Notes: generated by a model from the sequence alone, not told the origin. Positions 43,457-52,015 are shown, counted from the stretch's first letter. The stretch is DNA of 64,000 nt from CAYRNY01 sp964425755 (GCA_964425755.1 CAYRNY010000020.1:37356-101355); one strand, 5' to 3'. Made by a program: numbers and translations.

Positions 43457-43654
43457 ATATTGCGCAAAGAAGCATACCAGACCCCCTGGGGGCTGTCAAG
43501 AATATTTTCCGGCAATCGCCGTGATTTTGTACCATATCGCCAAAGCGCCGGCGGTCCGGGTGCGGTGCGTGTTTTTGCCTTCGCCCGCCAAACGCGACAA
43601 AATCTGAGGCCGTTAAACTCGCTATGCGCCTCAAATGGGGGGAATTGCAGACCG

Positions 43655-44827
43655 ATGCCCGCACCTATCACCGTACGCCCGGTCGCATCGCGGGCCGACT
43701 ACCGCACGTTTTTGACGTTTCCCTGGACCGTCTACCGCACTGAGCCGCGCTGGACGCCGCCGCTGATGTCGGTCGTGCGCGAGCATTTCGACCGCGATCA
43801 CAGCGCGACTTGGGAGTTTCTGGACGGCGAATACTTCATCGCGTGGCGCGGCGACCGGCCCGCCGGCACGATCGCGGCCTTCATCAACCACCGCCACAAC
43901 GAGTACTGGGACGAGAACATCGGCTTTTTCGGGGCGTTCGAGGTGCTGGACGACCAGGACGCGGCGAACGCCTTGCTGGATGTCGCCGCGGAGTACGTCG
44001 CGGCGCGGGGCGCGACCGCCCTACGCGGCCCGTTGACGTTCTCCACCAACGGCGAGTGCGGCATCCTGGTCGACGGGTTCGAGGACCCCAACGTCTTGAT
44101 GTACCCCTGGACGCATCCCTACTACCAGCGCTTGCTGGAACATGCGCCGGGCATGGCGAAAGTGATGGACCTGTACGCCTATCATTTCTCGCTGGACGCG
44201 GTCAACCACTCGCAGGCGCTGGAGAAGATCTTCCGCATCACGGAGCGCAACAACGCGCGGCGGGGCATCAGCGTGCGTCACGTCGACCGCGCGCGGCTGG
44301 ACGCGGAATTCGCGCTGATCAAGGACATCTACAACAAGGCGTGGGAGCGCAACTGGGGTTTTGTCCCGTTCTCTGACCGCGAGCTAAACGAGCTGGTCAA
44401 GGCGATCGGGCAGTTTTTCGACCCGCGCATGGCGTTTTTTGCGGAAGTGCACGGCGAGCCGCGCGCGTTCTTGCTCGCGCTGCCGGATATGAACCAGGCC
44501 ATTCGCCACGCGCGCCCGCACCCGCGCAAGCCCGAACCGCTCACGCTGCTGCAACTGCTTTATCATTGGAAGCTGCGCCCGAAGATCACCCGCGTGCGGA
44601 TCATGCTGATGGGCATCGAAGAGGGCTACCGCAACCTGGGGCTGGACGCGGCGATGTTCGTCACGGCCTACAAAACCGGCATCGAGCTGGACTGGCAGGT
44701 CGGCGATGGCGGCTGGGTGCTGGAGACCAACGACGCCATGAACCGGCTCGCCGAGGCGCTGCACGGCGACCGTTACAAGACGTTTCGCATTTACGAGCGC
44801 GCGCTGGCCGGTGTGGGTGCGCGTTGA
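43655..44827 (+). CDS. GNAT-like protein, tandem paralog 1
   Basis: The protein has 390 residues from ATG 43655. The N-terminal motif (FLTFPWTVYRTEPRWTPPLMS) and AFINHRHNEYWDENIGFFGAFE recur in the next two genes. A degenerate GNAT acetyl-CoA loop is visible in YRNLGLDAAMFVTAYKTG, and the C-terminus has WVLETNDAMNRLAEALHG, as in acetyltransferase folds. I infer an acyl transfer role with low certainty. The frame is open upstream to 43460, but that region is the tRNA gene flank. Confidence 0.7.
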   Translation: MPAPITVRPVASRADYRTFLTFPWTVYRTEPRWTPPLMSVVREHFDRDHSATWEFLDGEYFIAWRGDRPAGTIAAFINHRHNEYWDENIGFFGAFEVLDDQDAANALLDVAAEYVAARGATALRGPLTFSTNGECGILVDGFEDPNVLMYPWTHPYYQRLLEHAPGMAKVMDLYAYHFSLDAVNHSQALEKIFRITERNNARRGISVRHVDRARLDAEFALIKDIYNKAWERNWGFVPFSDRELNELVKAIGQFFDPRMAFFAEVHGEPRAFLLALPDMNQAIRHARPHPRKPEPLTLLQLLYHWKLRPKITRVRIMLMGIEEGYRNLGLDAAMFVTAYKTGIELDWQVGDGGWVLETNDAMNRLAEALHGDRYKTFRIYERALAGVGAR

Positions 44828-44858
44828 ACCTGGATATGGAGAGCAGAAAACACACGAT

Positions 44859-46049
44859 ATGGCAGATGTAAGCGTGCGCAAAGTCGAGTCCCGGCGGGAC
44901 TACAAACTATTTCTGGAGTTCCCCTGGAAGCTGTACAAGGATGACCCGTACTGGGTCCCGCCTTTGCTGTCGATGGAGCGCCACAGACTCGACCGGGAGC
45001 ACAACGCGACGTGGCAGCACATGCACGGCGAGTACTTTCTGGCGTGGCGCGACGGCGAGCCGGTTGGCACGGTCGCGGCGTTCATCAACCACCGCCACAA
45101 CGACTACTGGGACGAGAACATCGGCTTCTTCGGGCGCCTGGAGATGCCAGACGATCCGGCGGTGGCGCGCGCGCTGCTTGATGCGGCGGCGGACTGGGTC
45201 GCGGGGCAGGGCGCGGACGCGCTGCGCGGCCCGATGACGTTTTCGATCAACGACCAGTGCGGCCTGCTGATCGAAAACTTCGACGACCCGCCGACGGTGC
45301 TCTCCCCCTACAACCCGCCGTACTACCAGACGTTGATCGAGTCCATCCCCGGTTACACGAAGGTGATGGACACTTACGCCTACTACATCACGTTGAGCGG
45401 CGCGGAGGAATCCGAACGGCTCCAGCGCCTGTTCCGCGTGATCGACAAGAACAACCAGCGGCGCGGGATCGCCGTGCGCAAGGTCAACGTCAAGGACCTG
45501 AAGGGCGACCTCGCGCTGCTGCGCGAAATCTTTAACTCCGCGTGGGAGAAAAACTGGGGCTTTGTCCCGTTTTCTGACCGCGAGCTGGACGAGCTGATCA
45601 AGGAAGTGGGGCGCTACCTTGAGCCGGAGATGACGTTCTTCGCGACGGTGAAGGGGGAACCGGCGGGCTTTCTGCTCGCGCTGCCGGATCTGCACCAGGC
45701 GCTGCTGCACGCGTATCCACGCCCCGGCAAGCCGGAGATTATTGCGCTGCTGCAGACCTTCTGGCACTGGAAGGTGCGCCCGAAGATCACGCGCTTGCGC
45801 ATCCCGCTGATGGGCGTCAAAGCGCCGTTTCGCGGGCTGGGCGTCGAGACGGCGCTATTCGCGGCGATGTTCGAGCGCGGAAAAACTTACGTGCCGCAGA
45901 AAAACATCGCGTATGCCGATGGCGGCTGGGTGCTGGAGACCAACACGGCGGTTAAGCGCATCGTGGAACAGCACAACGCCCGCGTGTACAAACGCTTCCG
46001 CATTTACCAGCGCGATCTGACCGGCAGGGCGGCGGGCGGTGACGCGTGA
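44859..46049 (+). CDS. GNAT-like protein, tandem paralog 2
   Basis: The protein has 396 residues. It shares FLEFPWKLYKDDPYWVPPLLSM, AFINHRHNDYWDENIGFFG and FVPFSDRELDELIKEVG with its neighbours. The CoA-loop-like segment is FRGLGVETALFAAMFERG. It begins 31 bp after paralog 1 and is surely co-transcribed. Divergence among the three copies is substantial along the whole length, so the duplication is not recent. Substrate unknown. Confidence 0.7.
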   Translation: MADVSVRKVESRRDYKLFLEFPWKLYKDDPYWVPPLLSMERHRLDREHNATWQHMHGEYFLAWRDGEPVGTVAAFINHRHNDYWDENIGFFGRLEMPDDPAVARALLDAAADWVAGQGADALRGPMTFSINDQCGLLIENFDDPPTVLSPYNPPYYQTLIESIPGYTKVMDTYAYYITLSGAEESERLQRLFRVIDKNNQRRGIAVRKVNVKDLKGDLALLREIFNSAWEKNWGFVPFSDRELDELIKEVGRYLEPEMTFFATVKGEPAGFLLALPDLHQALLHAYPRPGKPEIIALLQTFWHWKVRPKITRLRIPLMGVKAPFRGLGVETALFAAMFERGKTYVPQKNIAYADGGWVLETNTAVKRIVEQHNARVYKRFRIYQRDLTGRAAGGDA

Positions 46050-46116
46050 ACGGCCCGCGTCCTGACGCCCCGAAACAGAGCAGCTTGATTAACCGTTGTG
46101 GAATCTGGAGCACCTC

Positions 46117-47286
46117 ATGATGACATCGTCCGTCGCCGTGCGCAGCGTTGAATCCAGGGCCGAGCACGAAACGTTCTTACGCTTTCCCTGGCGGCACTAT
46201 CGCGGCGATCCGTACTGGGTGCCACCGCTGGTGTCGATGCAGCGCGAAAAGTTGGACCAGCGCAAAAACCCGGCGTGGGAATACATGGACGGGGATTACT
46301 TCATCGCGTGGCGCGGCGACCAACCGGTCGGCACGATCGCAGCCTTCATCAACCACCGCCACAACGAGTTTCGGGACGAGCACATCGGGTTCTTCGGCTG
46401 TTTTGAGTGCGTCGACGACCAGGCGGTGGCCGACGCGCTGCTAGACACCGCCGCCGCGTACGTGCGCGGGCGGGGCTACGACGCGCTGCGCGGCCCGGTG
46501 AGCTTTACGACCAACGAGGAGTGCGGCCTGTTGATCAAAGGCTTTGACGATCCGCCCGCGATCCTGATGCCGTACAATTACCCGTATTACCAGCGCCTGC
46601 TGGAGAACGTGCCCGGCTTTGCGAAGGTGATGGACACCTGCAGCTACAACATCACGCTGACCGACTGGCAGGCGTCCAAAAAGCTGCAGCAGACGATCCG
46701 CGTCACCGAGCGCAACAACCAGCGGCGCGGGATCACCGTGCGCACGCTGGACCGCAAGCACATGAAGCGCGACCTCGCGCTGTTCAAGGACATCTACAAC
46801 CAGGCGTGGCACGATAACTGGGGTTTCGTGCCGCTCTCGGACAAGGAACTCGACGCGCTGGTGCGCGACCTGGGCACGTACCTTGAGCCGCGCCTGGCGC
46901 TCTTCGCGGCGGTGGAAGATGAACCGGCGGCGTTCTTGCTGGCCTTCCCGGACCTGAACCAGCCGTTGAAAGCCGCCTATCCGCGCCCCGGCAAGCCGGA
47001 ACTGCTGACGCTGGCGCAGGTGTTCTGGCACTGGAAGATACGCTCCAAGATACGGCGAATCCGGGTCGCGCTGTTCGGCGTGAAGGATCGCTTCCGGGGC
47101 ATGGGCGTCGAGGCGGCGATGTTTGTCGAGTTGTTCCGGCAGGCGCGGGCGATCAGTGCGGAGACCGGCTGGTACTACGCCGATCTCGGCTGGGTGCTGG
47201 AGACCAACAAGGCCATGATCCGGCTGGTCGAGGCGTATGGTGGCGAGGATTACAAGCATTACCGCTTCTACGAACGCCGGTTCTGA
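46117..47286 (+). CDS. GNAT-like protein, tandem paralog 3
   Basis: The protein has 389 residues; adjacent ATGs at 46117 and 46120 both follow GGAG. The family motifs are FLRFPWRHYRGDPYWVPPLVSM, AFINHRHNEFRDEHIGFFG and the CoA-loop-like FRGMGVEAAMFVELF. It follows paralog 2 by 67 bp. Three linked copies suggest related substrates or a heteromeric enzyme; neither is shown. Confidence 0.7.
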   Translation: MMTSSVAVRSVESRAEHETFLRFPWRHYRGDPYWVPPLVSMQREKLDQRKNPAWEYMDGDYFIAWRGDQPVGTIAAFINHRHNEFRDEHIGFFGCFECVDDQAVADALLDTAAAYVRGRGYDALRGPVSFTTNEECGLLIKGFDDPPAILMPYNYPYYQRLLENVPGFAKVMDTCSYNITLTDWQASKKLQQTIRVTERNNQRRGITVRTLDRKHMKRDLALFKDIYNQAWHDNWGFVPLSDKELDALVRDLGTYLEPRLALFAAVEDEPAAFLLAFPDLNQPLKAAYPRPGKPELLTLAQVFWHWKIRSKIRRIRVALFGVKDRFRGMGVEAAMFVELFRQARAISAETGWYYADLGWVLETNKAMIRLVEAYGGEDYKHYRFYERRF

Positions 47287-47414
47287 GCGCGTGCCGTTGC
47301 GCGTCACCGGAGGGCGCGCCGGTGGCGGGCTGGCTGAAGACATGCTACAAACGGTGACAGGCGCACCAGTTCAGGTATACGATGACGGATCGCTGCACCG
47401 CGGGGGATAGGGAC

Positions 47415-47825
47415 ATGGCAAAGAAGACGATCTTGGTTGTGGACGACGAGACCCACATCGTCGAGATGATGACGACCTTTCTGTCGCTCAAGGGCTACGA
47501 CGTGCGCGGGGCGCATACCGGGCAAAGCGGCCTGGCGCTGGCGCTCGCCGATCCGCCTGACGCGCTGCTGCTGGACCTGATGCTGCCGGACCTGGACGGC
47601 TTCGAGGTCTGCCGGCAGTTGCGCGACGTGGACGAGCTTGCTCATGTGCCGGTGTTGATCATCTCGGCACGCACCGATCCGCTTTCCAAGCAGCGCGCCG
47701 AAGATGCCGGGGCCGACGCCTATTTCACCAAGCCGGTCGCCATGCCGCAGTTGATCAGCGAGCTTGAAGCGCTGCTGGCACGGGCCGAAGTTGTCCGCAC
47801 CGAATCCGATGGGGGAACGGAGTAG
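47415..47825 (+). CDS. Single-domain response regulator
   Basis: The protein has 136 residues, only a CheY-like receiver domain. The acidic pocket is D10-D11 (VVDDE), the phosphorylated residue is D54 in LLLDLMLPDLDG, and the Lys is in YFTKPVAMP. With no output domain it probably signals by protein contact. No kinase gene lies nearby. It lies 46 bp upstream of the deiodinase-like gene. Confidence 0.9.
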   Translation: MAKKTILVVDDETHIVEMMTTFLSLKGYDVRGAHTGQSGLALALADPPDALLLDLMLPDLDGFEVCRQLRDVDELAHVPVLIISARTDPLSKQRAEDAGADAYFTKPVAMPQLISELEALLARAEVVRTESDGGTE

Positions 47826-47871
47826 ACGCGGCGCGTTATTTTCCCGTAATATACGGCAAGGAGCACCCGCG

Positions 47872-48606
47872 ATGACCGAGGCTGAACTGACCCGCCGTTA
47901 TAACTACGATTCGTTCGTGCCGGAGAAATTCGAGCCCTGGATGCGCTTTGACGCGAGTCCGCCGCTGGGCGAAAAGCTGCCGGACTTCCCGCTGTGGCAG
48001 CTTGAGGATCGCGCCGCGACCAGCCTGGGCGCGCTCTGGGGAGCACACCGTTATACGATCGTCGAGTTCGGCAGCTTCACCTGACCGTACTGTGGGATGG
48101 CGGCGCCATCCATGGACGCGCTCGCCGCGCGCGTGGCGGATCACGATATCGGCTCGGTCTTTATCTACACGCACGAGGCGCACCCCGGCGAGCATTACCC
48201 GCACCTGACCTCGATGGCGCAGAAATTCAAACACGCCGCCGCGCTGCGCGACGTGCTCGGCGTGCAGCGCCCGATCCTGCTCGACGCGCTGGACGGGGCG
48301 TGTCACCGCGCGTTCGGCTCGATGCCCAACATGACCTGGATCATCGCGCGGGCGGGGTTCGCGGTTTACAAATCCGACTGGACCGACGCGAACAGCGTCG
48401 CCAACGCGATCGACTACTTCATCGACGTGGCCGAACGGCGCCAGCAGCGCGAGCGGCTCGCCCCGTTTCGCGTCGAGCGGCTGGACTACCGCCAGCAGGA
48501 CCGTTACGGCTTCTTCGCCGGGCTGGAGCGCAACGGCCCTTCCGCCGTGCGCGAGTTCGGCGCGGTGTTTGGTTACCCGCCGGGGTACACGCCGCCGGAA
48601 GCCTAG
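47872..48606 (+). CDS. Deiodinase-like selenoprotein candidate (in-frame UGA at 48082)
   Basis: The protein has 244 residues if the UGA at codon 71 is read as selenocysteine. AAGGAG lies 9 nt before the ATG. The first 70 residues end ...IVEFGSFT, then UGA, then PYCG and 170 more residues in the same frame. The context FGSFT-U-PYC matches the GSxTUPPF active site of iodothyronine deiodinases (T4_deiodinase family). The rest also fits: VFIYTHEAHPG, LLDALDGA and a thioredoxin-like fold. A hairpin (48085-48115) directly follows the UGA. Read as normal stops it would be two fragments, the second without a ribosome site. A Cys-to-stop mutation is the main alternative. No sel gene is in the window. 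Confidence 0.75.
48085..48115 (+). promoter_or_regulatory. Candidate bacterial SECIS element
   Basis: Right after the UGA, CCGT (48085-48088) can pair with ATGG (48112-48115). A 6-nt bulge follows, then GGATGGC pairs perfectly with GCCATCC around a GGC apical loop. The first loop G is 18 nt past the UGA, close to the fdhF element of E. coli (19 nt), and GG in the loop is what SelB recognises. Confidence 0.6.
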
Positions 48607-48722
48607 CCGTGCCAGCATCGTCTCTGCCACTTGGCATTACGGCGAGCCGCATACAAGCGCGGGAATCGCCCGGTTGTTGATAGCATATCGCAGCCGATCG
48701 AGCACACCGGAGATTTTCACCG

Positions 48723-49907
48723 ATGCACGACGCTCCCGGTACGACAACGCCGGCAGCCGCACGCACGCGCCCAAGATGGCGTGACGTGGCCGCCGTCGGC
48801 GCGGTGTTCCTGTACATCGGCGCGACCGCGTTCGGCGGCCCGGCAGCCCACGTCGCGATCATGCGCCACGAGCTGATCGAGCGCCGCCGGTGGATCGAGG
48901 AAGGACGCTTTTTGGACTTGCTCGGCGCGACGAACCTGATCCCCGGCCCGAACTCCAGCGAGATGTCGATGCATATCGGGTTTGTGCGCGCGGGCGTGCG
49001 CGGCCTGGTCGCGGGGGGTATGGCGTTCCTGCTGCCGGGCATGGTGATCACGCTGGGGCTGGCCTGGCTCTACACGACCTACGGCACGATCCCGGCGGCG
49101 GAATGGCTGCTCTACGGCGTCAAACCGGCGATCATCCCGCTGGTGCTGCTGGCGTTGTGGGGCCTGGGGCAGAAAGCGGTCACGGACCGGCTGACCGCGG
49201 TGGGTGGCGGCGCGGCGGTGCTGCTGTACCTGGCGGGGGTGAATTTCGTCGTGCTGCTGCTCGCGGTGGGGATCGCGGTGATGCTGGCGCGCGTGGGATT
49301 CCGGCGGCGGCTGCACGCCCTGATCCCGCTGCCGCTGCTCGGCCCGCTGGCCGGAGCGCCGGGCGCGGCGGGCACGGTCACGGCGTCCGTGAGCCTGCTC
49401 AAGCTGGCGTGGGCGTTGTTTAAGGTCGGGGCGCTGCTGTACGGGTCGGGGTATGTGCTGTTCGCGTTCTTGCAGTCGGAGCTGGTGGAGCGTTACGGCT
49501 GGCTGACCGAACAACAGTTGATCGACGCGATCGCGTTCGGCCAGATGACGCCGGGGCCGCTCTCCACCTCGACTACGTTCGTCGGCTACCTGCTCGGCGG
49601 GGTGCCCGGCGCGATCGTCGCGACGGCGGCGTTTTACCTGCCGTCGTTTGTGATCGTTGGCCTCAGCCACCCGATCATCCCGCGTGTCCGCGATTCGCGC
49701 TGGGCCAGCCACCTGCTGGACGGGGTGAACGTCGCCGCGTTGGGGTTGATGGCGGCGGTGACGTGGAACCTGAGCCGCGCTGCGTTCGTAGATGTCTATA
49801 CGCTGGCGATCGGCATATTGGTGCTGGTGCTGCTGCTGCGCTGGCGGGTCAACGCGGTGTGGGTGGTCGCATTCGGCGCGCTGGCGGGCCTGGTGCGCGC
49901 GCTTTGA
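48723..49907 (+). CDS. chrA: Chromate transporter (CHR family)
   Basis: The protein has 394 residues and about ten membrane helices in two homologous CHR halves. The first half has FLYIGATAFGGPAAHVAIMRHELIERRRW and LLGATNLIPGPNSSEMSMHIGF. The second repeats the pattern with LLYGSGYVLFAFLQSELVERYGWLTEQQLIDAIAFGQMTPGPLSTSTTFVGY. This is the long, fused form. It should move chromate or a related oxyanion across the membrane. No ChrB regulator is adjacent. Confidence 0.92.
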   Translation: MHDAPGTTTPAAARTRPRWRDVAAVGAVFLYIGATAFGGPAAHVAIMRHELIERRRWIEEGRFLDLLGATNLIPGPNSSEMSMHIGFVRAGVRGLVAGGMAFLLPGMVITLGLAWLYTTYGTIPAAEWLLYGVKPAIIPLVLLALWGLGQKAVTDRLTAVGGGAAVLLYLAGVNFVVLLLAVGIAVMLARVGFRRRLHALIPLPLLGPLAGAPGAAGTVTASVSLLKLAWALFKVGALLYGSGYVLFAFLQSELVERYGWLTEQQLIDAIAFGQMTPGPLSTSTTFVGYLLGGVPGAIVATAAFYLPSFVIVGLSHPIIPRVRDSRWASHLLDGVNVAALGLMAAVTWNLSRAAFVDVYTLAIGILVLVLLLRWRVNAVWVVAFGALAGLVRAL

Positions 49908-50302
49908 GGTCAAGCGGTGGGGGCACGGGCCCGTCATAGGATGGGGTTGTGTATCGAAGTTCGGTTGAATCGTAGCAGCACAGGGATCGATCCCTGCCCC
50001 GCACTGCAAGTACGGAGCTATCTATCGGTCGCACCCTGAAAGGGCGCTCAACAAACGATCCCGCCCCTGGAAGATCAGGGCCGTTTTTACGGTCTGACCG
50101 GTGCATAGCCTTGTGCTTGCAGCGCAAGGCGCGCGGCGCGGTCGCACAGACACGCTGGCAGCAATGCAACATGTCAACCGCGAAGGATACGCTACCTAGG
50201 ACGAAAGTCCGTTGCGTTTGCGCGCCGGGTTGCGCATAATTGAAGTATGCGGCCATTGAGGGCGTGTACCGGTAAGTAGTGTAGTGATGGTGTAGCACCA
50301 TT
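49908..50302. other. 395-bp non-coding gap after chrA
   Basis: I find no convincing gene here. A short hairpin followed by TTTTT at 50065-50088 could end the chrA transcript. GGACGAAAGTCC at about 50199 is a GNRA-type tetraloop hairpin, and ATGGTG/CACCAT lies just before the next ATG. The region does not match tmRNA, SRP RNA, RNase P RNA or a riboswitch class that I can recognise. Confidence 0.4.
50065..50088 (+). terminator. Weak terminator after chrA
   Basis: CCCTG and CAGGG form a 5-bp stem with a 6-nt loop, then CCGTTTTT. The stem is short, so the call is tentative. Confidence 0.4.
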
Positions 50303-50614
50303 ATGACGAAAAAACACGACATGACCGATCCGGAATACGAGTCCTATGACCGGATTCATAACTTCGACCATCCCCTGGACGAGGAAGAAGGCAAGGTACG
50401 CCGCGAGCGGTCTAACGCGGCGCGTTACCGGCGCAGGGCGCGGGGACGCTTGAAGCGCCGCCTGCGCCAGATCACACATCCCGATGACGTGGACGAGTGG
50501 GACGACGACCCCTTGCTCGACGATTACGAACAGCGCGCCGAGCGCGAGCTGCGTAACGCCCAGGCGCACAAACAACGGCTGCGTGGCCTGGAAGACCGCG
50601 ACGCCCAGGCGTAA
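50303..50614 (+). CDS. Small highly charged protein, unknown function
   Basis: The protein has 103 residues, soluble, with alternating acidic (HPLDEEEGK, DDVDEWDDDP) and very basic (RRRARGRLKRRLR) blocks. I recognise no family. There is no clear ribosome site; instead a small ATGGTG/CACCAT hairpin ends at the ATG. The basic block could bind nucleic acid. Confidence rests on codon use and the absence of a better frame. Confidence 0.5.
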   Translation: MTKKHDMTDPEYESYDRIHNFDHPLDEEEGKVRRERSNAARYRRRARGRLKRRLRQITHPDDVDEWDDDPLLDDYEQRAERELRNAQAHKQRLRGLEDRDAQA

Positions 50615-50651
50615 CAGGTACCGGATTCACAGCGTTACGATCCCGCAAACC

Positions 50652-50885
50652 ATGAGCGAGCAGAGCATTTTCTTCGATGAGTGGCAGGCGTGCCTGCGCG
50701 CGCATTACGTGTACGTGATCCGCGCCGGCGACCGGGTCACCGAGCCGACGCTGCGCGGCGTGCTGCTGCAAACCGGCCTGAGCGAGACGGAGCTCGCCGC
50801 GCTGCGCGAGGGAGCGCTGGCGTTGGGGCCGCCCGATTCCGACACCGACGATACAGCCGGGGACGAATCGAGCGCCGCTGCGTAA
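50652..50885 (+). CDS. Small hypothetical protein
   Basis: The protein has 77 residues (SEQSIFFDEWQACLRAHYVYVIR at the start), with a regular amphipathic helical pattern (TEPTLRGVLLQTGLSETELAALREGAL) and a disordered acidic tail. It lies 37 bp after the charged protein and 77 bp before tadA. The frame is open upstream, but the MSEQS start gives the only protein-like N-terminus. No family recognised. Confidence 0.5.
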   Translation: MSEQSIFFDEWQACLRAHYVYVIRAGDRVTEPTLRGVLLQTGLSETELAALREGALALGPPDSDTDDTAGDESSAAA

Positions 50886-50946
50886 CGGCGGGTCCACGTG
50901 CGCCGGTCTGCGCAAAACCGCCCTTCAAATCACGCCGCGTGCGTGC

Positions 50947-50952
50947 TATAAT
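50947..50952 (+). promoter_or_regulatory. -10 element of tadA promoter
   Basis: TATAAT ends 10 bp before the tadA ATG. Transcription would start about 5 nt or less before the start codon, which implies a nearly leaderless mRNA. Confidence 0.55.
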
Positions 50953-50962
50953 CCGCCGCACG

Positions 50963-51442
50963 ATGGACGACAGCTTGCAGCGTACCGATGCGGAGTGGAT
51001 GCAGATCGCGCTGGACGAGGCGCGGCGCGCGTTGGCACATGATGATGTGCCGGTCGGCGCGATCGCTGTGCACGGCGGCGCGATCATCGCGCGGGGGCAC
51101 AACCGGCGCGAGATCGACGGCGACCCGACCGCACACGCGGAGTTGATCGCCATCCGCGCCGCGTCACGCGCCATCGGCCATTGGCGGCTCGAGGATGTTA
51201 CGCTATACTGTACGCTTGAGCCGTGCGCGATGTGCGCGGGCGCGATGGTGCTTGCGCGGCTGCCGCGCCTGGTCTACGCCGCGCCCGATCCGAAAGCCGG
51301 GGCCGGGGGCAGCGTGATGAACGTGCTGCAGCACCCGCAACTTAACCACCGCGTCGAGGTGGCCGGCGGTGTGCTGGCGGATGACGCGGCAGAGTTGATC
51401 CGCGCGTTCTTTGCGCGGCTGCGCGCCGAAGGGCAGAAGTGA
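50963..51442 (+). CDS. tadA: tRNA-specific adenosine deaminase
   Basis: It converts A34 to inosine in tRNA-Arg(ACG). The protein has 159 residues. The zinc site is H58-A-E60 with C88 and C91 of PCAMC, Glu60 being the proton shuttle. The stretch VPVGAIAVHGGAIIARGHNRRE and the C-terminal YAAPDPKAGAGGSVMNVLQHPQLNHRVEV are specific to TadA among cytidine-deaminase-fold enzymes. No ribosome site is visible and the -10 is very close. Confidence 0.92.
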   Translation: MDDSLQRTDAEWMQIALDEARRALAHDDVPVGAIAVHGGAIIARGHNRREIDGDPTAHAELIAIRAASRAIGHWRLEDVTLYCTLEPCAMCAGAMVLARLPRLVYAAPDPKAGAGGSVMNVLQHPQLNHRVEVAGGVLADDAAELIRAFFARLRAEGQK

Positions 51443-51480
51443 CGCCCCGCCGCGCGCGGACAATTGCATACTGCCAATAT

Positions 51481-51568
51481 GGAGGGGTGCCAGAGTGGTT
51501 GATTGGGGCGGTCTCGAAAACCGTTGTAGCGTCTTGCGCTACCGTGGGTTCGAATCCCACCCCCTCCG
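51481..51568 (+). tRNA. tRNA-Ser (CGA)
   Basis: GGAGGGG and CCCCTCC form the acceptor stem. The anticodon loop is CTCGAAA (anticodon CGA), a long variable arm (GTAGCGTCTTGCGCTAC) marks a class II tRNA, and GGTTCGAATCC is the T arm. It is 88 nt and CCA is not encoded. Confidence 0.95.
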
Positions 51569-51616
51569 CCTGTGTTAGGTTTCAGTTCACGCTTTGAAGT
51601 ATATAATTGCCACCAG

Positions 51617-51650
51617 CGCCGGGACGCGCACGCGCCGCCCGGCGTTTTTT
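51617..51650 (+). terminator. Rho-independent terminator after tRNA-Ser
   Basis: CGCCGGG and CCCGGCG pair over 7 bp, followed by TTTTTT. This is a strong intrinsic terminator. Confidence 0.8.
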
Positions 51651-51763
51651 GTTGGGCGCGAATGTTGCGCGCCAGCCCGTCTTGTGGATAGACTGGGGAC
51701 CGGTGCCCGGTCGCGCGGACCGACGACCATGTACCCATCACCATCAGCAAAGGAGCCCGCAAC

Positions 51764-52015
51764 ATGGACCGCAACGACGTACATGCCCGGCTGCGCACGT
51801 TTGTGATCGACGACATGATCCGCATGCCGAGCTACGATCTGCAAGACGATGAACCGCTGATCACGGGCGGGCTGGTCGATTCGCTGGACCTGGCCCTGTT
51901 CGGCGTGTTCGTCGAAGAGACGTTTGACCTGTATATCCCCGATCCTGACCTGACGGTCGAGAACCTGGACACGCTGGCGCAGATGGTCGAGCGCGTGATG
52001 CGCGACCTGGGGTGA
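51764..52015 (+). CDS. Stand-alone acyl/peptidyl carrier protein
   Basis: The protein has 83 residues, starting after AAAGGAG. It is a four-helix carrier domain with the phosphopantetheine Ser40 in GLVDSLDLALFGVFVEE. The D-S-L signature and the acidic helix II fit acyl or D-alanyl carrier proteins outside primary fatty-acid synthesis. No synthase, adenylation or acyltransferase gene is nearby, and a lipoprotein gene follows by 50 bp. The acyl group is unknown. Confidence 0.8.
   Translation: MDRNDVHARLRTFVIDDMIRMPSYDLQDDEPLITGGLVDSLDLALFGVFVEETFDLYIPDPDLTVENLDTLAQMVERVMRDLG

Noticed and set aside
48082..48084. A simple nonsense mutation (Cys to stop) making a pseudogene
   Set aside because: It cannot be fully excluded. 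The position matches the Sec site of deiodinases, the downstream frame is intact for 174 codons and a SECIS-like hairpin is present, so recoding is preferred.
48097..48606. A separate short gene starting at the ATG at 48097
   Set aside because: It has no ribosome site, starts inside the hairpin and would lack the first half of its domain; the joined UGA reading explains the data better.
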